From: Metaphire vulgaris
Taxonomy: Eukaryota > Annelida > Clitellata > Crassiclitellata > Megascolecidae
Direction of reading: 5' to 3'
Assembly: GCA_018105865.1 (NCBI GenBank)
Contig: CM030834.1
Location: forward strand, 12,270,719 to 12,334,718
Length of the DNA: 64,000 nt
Within the stretch, counting starts at the first letter, position 1. Each line of letters starts with the position of its first letter. Shown one piece after another: positions 22,898 through 30,855 of the stretch. Below the pieces are notes generated by a model, which saw only the letters and a list, made by a program, of their open reading frames with translations, was not told where the DNA came from and made no database searches. Both the position numbers and the translations under genes were made by a program.

Positions 22898-24409
22898 CCT
22901 ACTGACGCTTCGTTAACTATACTCTTCAGAAGAGCAACGAAAAAGACTCCAGATTGATGGCAATTCGCAATCTGTTGAAATGTCGAATTCTCAAATATTT
23001 TGAGTAACTCATTGGCTCCGTTTCCTAAGGCGAACAAAAAAATTCAAGTTAAATTAACTTAAACACCCGCCGCAAAAGAAATCGAATGGTGCTTCGAAAT
23101 GCACTTTATCCAAAACAAATAGGAAATGTTATAATAGCGTTTGTCATTTTGACCTCACTGCATGGGCAGCAATAGTTTTAGATTAGTGAAAACTAGCGTG
23201 TATTAATAGCATCTCATAAACTGACATGTCAGCTTCAATTTGTGAATTATGATGATGATGATGATTATGATGATGATGACGACGACGATGATGATGGCGC
23301 TGGTGGTGGTGGCGATGATGAAGATTATGCCACAGGCCTAATAATAATAACAACAAAAATTATGACAGCAACTTGGTTCAGAGTGGATCGTTAGGGACTT
23401 GTCCCGTATGAGAACCATTGTCGATGTAAGGAGCTGTCGCACTAAGCCAGCGTTCCTAAAACCTTTCGAGGTCTCTTGAGGTGGTGGTCCCTTTAAAAGT
23501 TTTTTTGATGACTCGCAGACCTTATAAAATTTGAATTTTAAATTAACTGTGATTAACACATAGGCTACTTGTTTTGTCATTCAATTATTTAATCAGAAAA
23601 TTGCAAATCTCAGTCATCAGATTTAAATTCAAATGGATTCAGCACTCTTAGAGCCTTCAGTATGTTTTGTGTTCTGAGGTGTTGGTGAGATATCTTGAGA
23701 AACTAATCCCTTTACTGTCCCCCTGGAACCGCTTGGCGGTCCCTATAGGACCGCGGACCTCAGTTTGAGAACCACTGCACTAAGCGGTGACCTTTCACCG
23801 GGGTTGAGCTGTACACTGTAGGCCTGGCAGGTTCAATTGACTTTTCACCACCCGGGGATGATGTGTGTAAGGTGGTTTCCCGCTGCCTTGCTCACAAACA
23901 GCCCGCAGCGAACATGCCCAAGGTCGTTATGCATTGGCTACGGTCAAACTCAAGTCCGCAACCCTTCGATTGCACGGCAACAATCCTATCACTACTCCAC
24001 CGTGCACCCACTATAGGTCTACTAAAAATGAAAATCGCTAAATAGTGTCGTCGATGAAAGAGTGACGACATACATTTCGATGCAGATGGGCCTGTATGCC
24101 TACATGTAGCCAGACGCTTTCTGCAAAAGGTAAATCAAATTTACTTTGCGAAACTTATAGCGAAATGTTTGAATAATAATTATTATTGAGTTAGGGCCTA
24201 CTTGTACTGCTTTCCAGAACGGCATTAGGATCGCATATTTTCACTGGACGACTTTCAACCTTGCATTTGGCATCATTTTCCAATGGATTGGGATACCTAT
24301 CTGCTAGTTGGACACTCCATTCTCCTGGCATTTTCTGATTCTGACCAGCAACTTGTTCAACCACGTAAATCGACATTGCAAGCAGACACAGCAGTCGAAG
24401 AGCATCCAT
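14619..24409 (-). CDS. MOLO1/TPM-like secreted protein, five-exon gene model
   Basis: Exons on the minus strand: 24409-24208, 23024-22907, 21634-21529, 15361-15222 and 14805-14619. Their lengths sum to 753 nt, exactly 251 codons with the stop, and all four junction phases agree. The start is followed by a classic signal peptide (MDALRLLCLLAMSIYVV). The mature N terminus has YPNP, a cysteine and ICDPNAVL, which recalls the MOLO1/TPM-domain family (C. elegans MOLO-1 modulates levamisole-type acetylcholine receptors). Exon 3 has AEKFQQIWPLNNCSAVLVVS, like the family's W-x-x-x-x-C segment. The last exon is Ser/Pro-rich and ends in a hydrophobic tail (NILFVLITLLFL), suggesting a GPI signal or membrane anchor. 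The middle (exon 4) does not match the family clearly. An extra in-phase exon in the 6-kb intron 3 cannot be excluded. Gene model fairly sure, family moderate, function unknown. Confidence 0.62.
15222..15361 (-). CDS. MOLO1-like gene, exon 4
   Basis: The acceptor ccgttctattttgcag and donor ctcTC/gtaagc bound 140 nt, entering in phase 0 and leaving in phase 2, as exons 3 and 5 require. It encodes CGLILGSVLKQLLPGLNN, then a Ser-rich stretch and TGNRFQSDIPTLTNCL. I do not recognise a family motif in it. Support comes from splice-signal quality and phase agreement. Confidence 0.5.
15389..15476. repeat. (CATA)n microsatellite
   Basis: An 88-bp tract of catacata with few interruptions. It begins 27 bp upstream of the proposed exon 4 acceptor (in gene orientation), inside intron 3 of the MOLO1-like gene. 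Confidence 0.95.
15477..16787. other. Intron 3 DNA, nothing recognised
   Basis: This part of the 6.2-kb intron 3 has a short gtgtgtgcgcgcgtgtgtgtg tract near 15640 and otherwise no element whose ends I can support. Confidence 0.4.
16994..20286 (-). mobile_element. Nearly full-length hAT transposon (3293 bp)
   Basis: The ends CAGGGTGGATATAAATC and (inverted) CAGGGTGGATTTGATTT are flanked by perfect ggtctgac at 16986-16993 and 20287-20294. Both subterminal zones are packed with gatttaaatc-type words (16999-17090 and 20185-20275), a likely transposase-binding landscape. One transposase gene on the minus strand is almost intact. The perfect duplication and few disabling changes point to a fairly recent insertion. 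Confidence 0.95.
17663..19490 (-). pseudogene. hAT transposase, one stop and one frameshift
   Basis: Reading from 19490, the likely true start is one of the Met codons near 19457, since a good acceptor (ttttgttttgtag) lies just upstream. Order: BED-like zinc finger (CKDC...THRAKC, about residues 40-65); acidic Ser-rich linker; catalytic region with SLDGW and TDNAANV, and the CSAHLMNLL motif; then the C-terminal dimerisation region (DWWVSHG, LLTATGSSAGVE). A single in-frame TAG sits at 18431-18429, between QEVR and NT-MAD. Near 17811-17816 two bases have been lost, probably from a GAGAGA run. The other frame then continues the expected SSFGLVHSKLRNRLG and an acidic tail to TGA at 17665-17663. 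Known family role: cut-and-paste DDE transposition. Disabled as read here. Confidence 0.9.
20359..21168. other. Intron 3 DNA, nothing firmly assigned
   Basis: A left-end-like phrase, gcggcgtagctaggaat near 20402, and ttgctacgcccctt near 20568 could bound a decayed CAG-GGCGTAGC element of about 180 bp, but no target duplication is visible. Confidence 0.35.
21169..21491. mobile_element. CAGTGGTTCTCA element, copy 1
   Basis: The ends CAGTGGTTCTCAGACTTTT and (inverted) CAGTGGTTCTCAAACTGGGG have flanks gtttagat (21161-21168) and gcttagat (21492-21499), matching 7 of 8. It lies in intron 3 just 37 bp past the exon 3 donor. Copy 2 is at 23448-23777 in intron 1 of the same gene. Confidence 0.85.
21529..21634 (-). 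CDS. MOLO1-like gene, exon 3
   Basis: The acceptor caattttgttttgcag and donor AAAGCA/gtgagt bound 106 nt. It encodes HDKGDETVKIAEKF then QQIWPLNNCSAVLVVSGND. The Trp and Cys followed by a hydrophobic beta-like strand match the remembered end of the TPM/MOLO1 fold (Cys then a run of hydrophobics then Asp). Confidence 0.7.
21879..22192. mobile_element. CAGTGGCGTAGAC hAT-type MITE
   Basis: A 314-bp element with ends CAGTGGCGTAGACAAGG and (inverted) CAGTGGCTTAGCCAGGAT and perfect tcgtgagc at 21871-21878 and 22193-22200. It lies in intron 2 of the MOLO1-like gene. Confidence 0.92.
22829..22896. repeat. (TA)n microsatellite beside an exon
   Basis: A 68-bp TA tract starts about 9 bp downstream (in gene orientation) of the proposed exon 2 donor of the MOLO1-like gene. 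Confidence 0.95.
22907..23024 (-). CDS. MOLO1-like gene, exon 2
   Basis: The acceptor tttgttcgccttag and donor GAAGC/gtcagt bound 118 nt that enter in phase 1 and leave in phase 2, fitting exons 1 and 3. It encodes NGANELLKIFENST, then NCHQSGVFFVALLKSIVNE. In the family this position carries a Cys followed by a hydrophobic G-x-x-x-A-L-L strand. The gtcagt donor is weaker than consensus; gtaggc a few bases on is an alternative but breaks the phase. Confidence 0.65.
23448..23777. mobile_element. CAGTGGTTCTCA element, copy 2
   Basis: The ends CAGCGTTCCTAAAACC and (inverted) CAGTGGTTCTCAAACTGAGG have perfect cactaagc at 23440-23447 and 23778-23785. The interior shares gatgactcgcagaccttata with copy 1 (21169-21491). 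It lies in intron 1 of the MOLO1-like gene. Confidence 0.92.
23790..24020 (-). repeat. Possible tRNA-derived SINE
   Basis: On the minus strand, gtggagtagtgataggattg followed 25-30 bp later by gggttgcggacttgag resembles spaced A and B boxes of a tRNA-like promoter. No second copy in the window, so only tentative. Confidence 0.3.
24208..24409 (-). CDS. MOLO1-like gene, exon 1 (signal peptide)
   Basis: Starts at ATG 24409-24407 and runs to the donor AGCA/gtacaag at 24208. It encodes an n-region, a 15-residue hydrophobic core and a likely signal-peptidase site around VAGQ, then W-S-V and the YPNP / ICDPN signature. An alternative donor 6 nt downstream (CAA/gtaggc) keeps the same phase. The CACTG-bounded element starts only 182 bp upstream of this ATG, so it may have displaced or become part of the promoter. 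Confidence 0.75.
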
Positions 24410-24607
24410 CCTAAAACCACCAAAACCGTGTTTTTACTTTAACTTTACTTTACTTCTATGCAAGTTTAGACGTTATTCTTCAACTTCTTTTTTATTGCAG
24501 TGTAGTGGCATAATCAGATTTTCGTTTTTTACAAAAATAAATACTGGATTGTTATCGACAAGATCAATCTGCTGCTGACAGCGGTAGGCCACACTGTAAA
24601 CGAAAAA

Positions 24608-24985
24608 GGTGGAAATTTCCACCTTTTATGGTGGTCCAATATCTACACCCTCAGGGTGGAAATTGCCACCCTGAAATGAAGGTGGAACATTTCCACCCTT
24701 TTTAAAACACCCTGGACGGTGGAAATTTCCACCCTTTTTAAAACACCCTCGACGGTGGAAATTTCCACATTTTATGGTGGTCCAATATCTACACCCTCAG
24801 GGTGGAAATTGCCACCCTGAAATGAAGGTGGAACATTTCCACCCTTTTTAAAACACCCTCGACGGTGGAAACTTCCACCTTTTATGGTGGTCCAATATAA
24901 ACACCCTCAGGGTGGAAATTGCCACCCCAAATTAAGGTGGGACATTTCCACCCTTTTTAAAACACCCTTGACGGTGGAAATCCCC
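24608..24985. repeat. Subterminal tandem array of ggtggaa palindromes
   Basis: About three 110-bp units, plus a 36-bp partial unit, each contain ggtggaaatttccacc, gggtggaaattgccaccc and ggtggaacatttccacc separated by constant spacers (tttttaaaacaccctcgac, atggtggtccaatat). Such clustered palindromes just inside the termini are where CACTA transposases bind in known elements. The role here is inference. Confidence 0.85.
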
Positions 24986-24999
24986 ATCATTACTATACA

Positions 25000-25000
<1 letters not shown>

Positions 25001-25047
<47 letters not shown>

Positions 25048-25110
25048 TAATACAATATATATAATAATATATAATAATAAATATATAACATAATATATAA
25101 TAAATATAAT
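25001..25110. repeat. (TA)n / AT-rich microsatellite
   Basis: A 40-bp TA tract passes into irregular ataataatata sequence. No coding content. Confidence 0.9.
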
Positions 25111-25351
25111 ATAACCACCAATAATCAAATTAATACAACATAATCATTAATCCATTTCTCAGTATCACATTTTATTACAATTATCCACAAATCATCAAGC
25201 CAGATCCAATTTACCAATTTAATATTTCAGTCCATAGATCAAATTAACATCCATAACATTACAAACTATTTAATCTTTTCTCTATCAAGCACAGTTCTAT
25301 GAAATCCTCTACTCCATTTAAACATAGCATCCCAACTCACATGTCTGCTAT

Positions 25352-26318
25352 TCAAATGACCCTCAATCCAAAACAAATCACCTTTAACTTCACATATTTC
25401 ATCAACATGTGACCAACAAACAATTCACCATATCCACAGATTTGTTTCACCTCAACTAAAAGTCTAATACTTTGCTCTCTGACTGACAGCATCATTTCAT
25501 CATTCATACCAACCTCAGCATCATTATCATTTGTTGTATTACTCACCACATCATAAACTTCATTCATCAAACACCAATCTTCACTCACATTTTCACTCAC
25601 AACATCAAATTCAATGCTATCAAAACATTTCATTACTTCACCTACAATTTCATCATTTGCATAAAATTGATCCACAAAACACATATCATGTTCAACATCA
25701 TTCAACATATTAGGTAGTCCATCATATTTCACATCATCAACATCAAGTTTCAAAAGTACATCATCATCATTTGTTTGATGTTCCAAAACCTTTATCACAA
25801 AATATTCCTCACACATTTCAGATTCAGTGATTACAACTTCATCAAACAACCTTAATTGAGATTTAACAACAGTAGGTTCAACTGTCACACAATCCGTACC
25901 TTTTACATTTTTCAAAATGCCAAACGATACATGACAATCCTTCACATCATCAACAAGTTTTGACACAACATGTTCATTAACAATTCTACTGTCCTTTACA
26001 CGCTTAATTCCAATATCACGCGATGAACCAACAATAACTTGCCAGTGGCGGCTCCAGGATTTGGCAAGTGGGGGGCCGTTGGGGTGGTAACTTCTAATCA
26101 TGGGGGCCAACCATTTGTTGTTAGGTATGTAGTATTAAGTATAGGGTCCCAAGAGGGAGGGCCACTGGGGGTCAGGCACTCAATAGGGGCACAGGCCCCC
26201 AGACCCCCTGTGGAGCCACCACTGTAACTTGCACTGACACATCAAATTCAGCTTGTATATCACTTGTGCTAAGATCGACATAATTTTTATTTACATTATG
26301 CATACACTGTAACTGCAT
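25352..26318 (-). pseudogene. Unidentified acidic ORF in CMC-like element, split by MITE
   Basis: With the MITE at 26043-26224 and one 8-bp duplication removed, the minus strand from ATG 26318-26316 to the stop at 25352 is 777 nt, 258 codons, with no internal stop. The N-terminal part reads MQLQCMHNVNKNYVDLSTSD before the insertion point. The protein is rich in Asp, Glu and Val (for example NDDDVLLKLDVDD, NDNDAEVGMNDE). It has no transmembrane segment or zinc finger, and I do not recognise a family. The position inside a CACTG-ended element suggests an accessory transposon protein. The insertion adds 190 bp and puts unrelated codons plus an early start upstream, so it is broken now. Confidence 0.55.
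26043..26224. mobile_element. CAGTGGCGGCTCC MITE, copy 2, inside a transposon ORF
   Basis: A 182-bp element with ends CAGTGGCGGCTCCAGG and (inverted) CAGTGGTGGCTCCACAGG and perfect taacttgc at 26035-26042 and 26225-26232. Removal restores an open frame on both sides, so the insertion came after the host element arrived. Confidence 0.95.
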
Positions 26319-26399
26319 TCCTTTTTCCTTTAAGTTTGCACCGAAAACTCAAATGATAATTAGAGCCACAAATCCAACATTGCTTTCCTCTGAATTCCT

Positions 26400-26800
26400 T
26401 CCTGATCCAAATTTTCATAATAATTTTGACTTTGCTTAATATTATCAACAACAGTTGAATAGTAAACTAACAAATTGTGTACATTATTGAACTTAACAAG
26501 TTTAGCATAATGACTGCTGTTCATACAAGCATGTTTATCTTTCTCTGTATGCTTGTTGTTATGCACCTTTCTTCTGTGGCAACAACATGACTATCTAAAA
26601 AGATCATAGTATTTTCAAGTGAAGACGGGTACTGAATGTCAAAAAACATAATAACATGCAAACAAAACAACCACAGCTGCAAATGTGTCGGTGCAGTCGG
26701 TCAGCACTTGGTTGTCAATCAAAACTGACACCGTGGATGCTGGATCTAACAGACCATCATTGCAATGTATAGGTAGATGCTGTGTTCAGGTACAGATTTC
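26400..26800 (-). pseudogene. Transposon protein C-terminal remnant (VF-x-I-x-YP motif)
   Basis: The minus strand reads LLDPASTVSVLIDNQVL then TFAAVVVLFACYYVF. One base off, it continues FDIQYPSSLENTMIFLDSHV, a shift probably caused by an extra T in a T-run near 26642. A hydrophobic YYVF-D-I-Q-YP segment near the end recalls proteins encoded by a widespread but poorly characterised group of animal repeats. That link is memory only. A good acceptor (tttgtttgtgcag) precedes it near 26810. Confidence 0.4.
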
Positions 26801-26880
26801 TTCGACTGCACAAACAAAATTTAAACCACAGATAGCAAAATTAAGCAACATTACATTCACAAAAATGCAGTAAAATTCAC

Positions 26881-27332
26881 TTATGAATGGCTTTCAACAA
26901 AGTGATAGTGTTCTTTGAAGACAACATTATACAATTTGATTTGCAGACAATTATCATAGAAATAATTTACAATGGTTCCAAAGTAGTAATTAAATTGAAA
27001 TAAACAATGCACCAGCTGCAGAACAGACTTTCAGAATTGCAACTAGTAGGCCTACAAACATCACTTTCAAGCTGTTTTTAAAAGTTTCTTTAGAGAAATG
27101 TGAAGCGATTAATTCTGATGTGATTAATTTTTTAATTGCGATTAACAGATTAGTGTGTTGATTGCGCATTAATCGTGATTAAAGGACAACACTAAAAATA
27201 ATATTTCTTGGCTATGAAACCTGCCAAATGATTAAAATCAACATCATCAACTTGCCATTTCAGTATATTTCAATAATTATATGCTTTACTGATAATGGAT
27301 ATCTGGAAATGATAGATTGTGAAAGCACGTAC
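26881..27332. other. No gene recognised downstream of MGAT2-like exons
   Basis: I looked here on the minus strand for the next MGAT2 exon and did not see one. 27110-27185 has repeated gattaat words like a decayed hAT end. Confidence 0.4.
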
Positions 27333-27457
27333 CATTCTCCAATGTGATAGACTCTTGGTGATTTCATGACCATGACCTTCAACTTTGACTCGGTGCACGA
27401 TCGACCAACGTAATTTATCGACCAATCCCAGTTGTAGTCATCATAACGACAAAAATC
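27333..27457 (-). CDS. MGAT2: MGAT2-like exon c
   Basis: 125 nt ending in phase 2 with TG before gtacgt, so the next residue would be Cys or Trp; MGAT2 has Cys there (HAGDC). It carries YDDYNWDW and a Cys (GRSC) two positions from the family Cys. Confidence 0.8.
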
Positions 27458-28518
27458 CTAAAACAAAAACATTTGCCTTCAATAAGAAACTGCAGCAACC
27501 ACTTAAATGCACTTAATTCAGTCAGTCAGTCAGTCAGTCAGTCAGTCAGTCAAATAACCAGTTAGCCAGCCAATTGGTCAATAAATTAATTATAAAATGC
27601 TTCAAATGCCAGGGTTCTCGCTATAGTTGGTATCATCTGCTGTGGTGTAGAAGTCATAAAAAAATTCAGCAGAAATTTCTATCCAAATATCTTAAAGTTT
27701 CTGATTCTAATGCTTAGTATTTACAAGAAACAAGTCACCATCTGATTTGATGTCCAGCATGCCAGAAGAAGAAGCAAGCAATCGATCGGAGTGGAATAAC
27801 TGGATACCTGGACCTGTCGAGAGACAGAAACACTGATGATGATGCCAGATACTGAGGAATAAATCAACAAAATTAAAACTGCACATCAAATTCGAGGACA
27901 ATAAACTGAAAAATCACCATAAAAAGCTAAATCCAGAGCTTTCCATTCTCACCTGACCGCATTTCTTAATCTCATTCCAAACTTTACAAGTCAGCGACAT
28001 TCCCATTTTGTGCCGAGGCAAAACAAATTGCTAGACGTCGACCTGAAGATGAATCCCACTTCATCTTTAACCAAATCTCCACTTTAAAACATATAGGATC
28101 AATTGTCATGCTTGAAGTTCACACAATCCAGTTCAATAACTTTCTTGATGGACTGTAACATAGGCTGGAATCCAAATATAAAAATTCTCTGACTTCCTCA
28201 TTGAGGCTATATTAAAACTCGTACGTCACAACATGGTTAGAACTTATAACACCAAATTGCAGTTAAGTCAATTATCTTCTTCTTCATGAACATTCCAACA
28301 AGTCACTACCTTTCACAAGAACACCTTGTCAGATAGCAAAGCACACTTTAAAAAAATGCTTACACAACGATCTCTTTTTATTTGTTAACTGGCTTTTTGC
28401 CTTTACCAAAGTACACACATACAGATCACTAAAAGTAAATACCTGAGGTGACAGATCACCATATTTTGGTTTCTTGTCGTAGGTTCCGAGGGTTAGGATG
28501 TTACAATTGAGGCAAACC
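27333..28518 (-). CDS. MGAT2: MGAT2-like gene fragment, three in-phase exons
   Basis: Exons on the minus strand are 28518-28443, 28030-27953 and 27457-27333. Junctions are phase 0/0 and 0/0, with good acceptors (acgatttttatag, gacgtctag, tgttttag) and donors (CAG/gtattt, CAG/gtgaga, ATG/gtacgt). Together they encode about 92 residues: CNILTLGTYDKKPKYGD; HKMGMSLTCKVWNEIKKC; DFCRYDDYNWDW then SPRVYHIGE. These match, in order, the C-terminal third of MGAT2 (alpha-1,6-mannosyl-glycoprotein 2-beta-N-acetylglucosaminyltransferase), a Golgi enzyme that adds GlcNAc during complex N-glycan synthesis. YDDYNWDW is the signature. No stops or frameshifts are seen. The upstream catalytic region and the C-terminal tail are not found, and the exons lie between the CACTG ends of 24592-30310. 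Confidence 0.75.
27519..27552. repeat. (CAGT)n microsatellite
   Basis: A run of gtcagtcagtcag in the intron between MGAT2-like exons b and c. Confidence 0.9.
27953..28030 (-). CDS. MGAT2: MGAT2-like exon b
   Basis: Exactly 26 codons, phase 0 at both ends. HKMGMSLTCKVWNEIKKC corresponds to the family segment EHNMG-ALTR-...-C just before F-C-x-YDDYNWDW. An in-frame TAG immediately upstream is part of the acceptor, which supports the chosen boundary. Confidence 0.75.
28443..28518 (-). CDS. MGAT2: MGAT2-like exon a
   Basis: 76 nt encoding VCLNCNILTLGTYDKKPKYG, corresponding to CPECDVLSLGTY in vertebrate MGAT2. The expected preceding exon with the E-E-D-H motif was searched for on the minus strand up to about 29.4 kb and not found. 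Confidence 0.75.
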
Positions 28519-29459
28519 CTATAAAAATCGTAAGTGCGCAAAAATTTGAATCATATTCATTGCACACTATTAGTGAACAGAGCGACATGCAGAAAATCAC
28601 CTTTCAATCTAAATCAAAAGGGCTTTCGATCGAATATTAAATGTTTCCAAGATTTCAGGATAGCGAAGTTGGATATTGATCAAGAACATCTTGCATTCTC
28701 GTACCAGTATAAACAAGAGATCTTCTGGGACCAAACAACTGTTTGTCTTCAAGACATGGATAGGATGTTATAAGAGACAGACGATAGCCTAATCGTTGTG
28801 ATCTGGAAACGTTTCAATGCAAAGCAATATGGTATTATTTTTATACAGCAAATACAGTAATAATCTCTGAAAATGTGAATAATAGTTACACGAAATTAAA
28901 TCAATCACCAAATTTTAGAAATTTTCCTCGAGCACAGTAAACTAGCCTCAAATGTCTGGAGCTCTGTACTACACGTGGTGAAAAATCAACATTAATTTTG
29001 ACTTTTTTCAGACTTGAAGCAAAGCACCAAGTGGATGGGGCGTTGCACTACACATCATAGTAATTATTATTATAATCGTATTTGATGTTTAAATTGCGCA
29101 TTATAAATTTTTTTGTTAGTTCGCGCTGTCTCCGTGTAGTTATAGTTGACCTTTACGGACTACTAAAAGCGGGGCTCCCGTCTAAACAACTGCCAAATCT
29201 TCAATCTATTTCAAGTGAAAGATTAGTTACCATCCAGTTTTCTCCGGAAGATGAACAGATACAAAAATTTTCGCCGACTTACAGTTAATACATAACAATT
29301 CGAAATTCAAATGACTACCGGAAGTACTCAGCGTTACCATGCAGGTAGTTATCGCAAGTAATAATTACTGCAAAACAAGTCCAAAAAAAGCCCAACAAAA
29401 ACACGAAAAACATATATAGTTATCTTATTATTAATAAAATGTACTATTTGTTTATTGTT
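28519..29459. other. No gene recognised upstream of MGAT2-like exons
   Basis: AT-rich DNA inside the CACTG-bounded unit, with one ordinary reading frame on the plus strand (28534-28773) lacking known motifs or a plausible partner exon. Confidence 0.4.
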
Positions 29460-29465
29460 TGACCT

Positions 29466-30085
29466 CATAACATATATATACAAATATTTACAAATTTACA
29501 CATATATATGAATATATACATATATATACATACATGTGCACATATGCATATACATATATACACATATATATACATAAATAAATACATGCATTTACATATA
29601 TAATCCTGCATCTATACAATACATACATACAGATATACACATCTAAATGCATATATACATATATATGCATATATGCATATATATGCGTATATATGTGTAT
29701 ACATGTACAATTGTACATATACATATATATTCATATATATATGTGTGTGTGTATATGTATATATATATATATTATACATCAATATTCATGCATGCGTACA
29801 TACTGTATATACTGTACATATACATACATAGATAGGTAGATACATGTATAAACATAAATACATATATACATATACATAGATATGTATATATTCATATGCA
29901 TATATGCATTTATATATATGTGTGTGTGTGTGTTTATGTATGCATATGTATTTATATGTACATATACGTATATATATTTATGTGCATGTGCAGTATATAT
30001 ACATATACATATATACACATATATTTGTATATATACAAATATATGTGTATATATATATAGGTATGTGTAAATATATGTATAGCTG
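29466..30085. repeat. Compound AT-rich microsatellite (tatacata/tgtata words)
   Basis: Over 600 bp of degenerate tatatacata, acatatgcat and tatatgtgtgtg words. Long apparent frames here translate only to Tyr/Ile/Met/His low complexity. Confidence 0.9.
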
Positions 30086-30162
30086 GGGCGGTCATAGTTG
30101 GGGCGGATACAATGTGATACAATAGTGCGAAGGTTCTGTGAGCATCTACCTTTAGAGTGACG

Positions 30163-30310
30163 AAAATCCACCCCAGGGTGGTGACATTCCACCATCAAAG
30201 ACCTCCGTTCCACCTTTCACATAGATAGGGTGTAAATTTTGGGCATTTCCACCCCAGGGTGGAATATTTCCACCCCTAAGTGGAATATTCCACCTTTTTC
30301 ATTTACAGTG
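30163..30310. repeat. Right subterminal ggtggaa repeats of CMC-like element
   Basis: Several ccaccccagggtgg and ggtggaatatttccacc palindromes run to the terminal ccacctttttcatttacagt g. They are the counterpart of the array at 24608-24985. Confidence 0.85.
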
Positions 30311-30340
30311 CATAACCAATTTCCAATGTTTTAAGCAACT

Positions 30341-30373
30341 ACTACTACTGCTGCTTTACTACTACTACTACTC

Positions 30374-30427
<54 letters not shown>

Positions 30428-30456
30428 GCACTACTGCTACTACTACTACTACTCTA
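30341..30456. repeat. (CTA)n microsatellite
   Basis: About 115 bp of ctactacta with a few substitutions (gctgctttact, agcactactgct). Confidence 0.95.
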
Positions 30457-30714
30457 GTAACTCTACTACTACAATCCAACTATTAATCTACTGGGAAAAT
30501 TAGCCTATAACTTCGAAAGAGAAACTTTCTTCACCTGTATCCATCGTGCACATTTCTAGAATTTATTTCTCATTTGTAATGAAATATATATTTTGCCCGA
30601 AGAGAATTCGTAGGACTTAGGATTGTTAATTGAGAAGGAGAAAGTAATTTTGACGGAGGTTGATCGACGTGGTGGTGTGCCAGAAGAAAGAGAACCATGA
30701 CTAGCACAGTCTAG

Positions 30715-30763
30715 CAGTGGTTTTCACAGAGGCTTGCTTAACCTCCTAAGCCACTTAAAATCA

Positions 30764-30839
<76 letters not shown>

Positions 30840-30855
30840 ATTATTATTATAAGCA
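30715..30855 (+). mobile_element. LINE 3' end, copy 3, with (ATT)n tail
   Basis: The phrase agtggttttcacagaggctt gcttaacctcctaagccact taaaatcacattatt matches the LINE 3' ends at 3379-3312 and 13690-14085 and passes into about 85 bp of ATT repeats. Only the extreme 3' end is present, as expected for a severely 5'-truncated LINE. Confidence 0.85.

Larger units (their letters stand above)
24592..30310 (-). mobile_element. CACTA/CMC-like element enclosing MGAT2-like exons
   Basis: Left end CACTGTAAACGAAAAAGG and right end (inverted) CACTGTAAATGAAAAAGG agree at 29 of the first 32 bases, and each runs into a ggtggaa-centred palindrome. The flanking dinucleotide is ca on both sides (24590-24591 and 30311-30312). 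CACTG ends with short duplications are typical of animal CACTA/Mirage/Chapaev elements. Contents in minus orientation: ggtggaa repeats, an AT-rich microsatellite, three MGAT2-like exons, a transposon-protein tail, an acidic ORF and the ggtggaa array. Whether this is one mobile unit or two ends flanking older DNA is not proven. Confidence 0.6.

Noticed and set aside
24608..24985. Regularly spaced palindromes resembling a CRISPR array
   Set aside because: Eukaryotic context, imperfect 110-bp units with repeated (not unique) spacers, and position just inside a transposon terminus. It is subterminal transposon repeat.
27720..27816. Exon-like minus-strand segment (GPGIQLFHSDRLLASSSG...) with good acceptor and donor
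   Set aside because: It lies between MGAT2-like exons b and c, which already join directly in phase and match the family without it. It has no MGAT2 counterpart, so it is probably chance or at most a rare cassette.
28534..28773. 79-codon plus-strand frame inside the CMC-like unit
   Set aside because: Checked on both strands for the missing MGAT2 upstream exon (E-E-D-H region); none found, and the frame itself has no motif.
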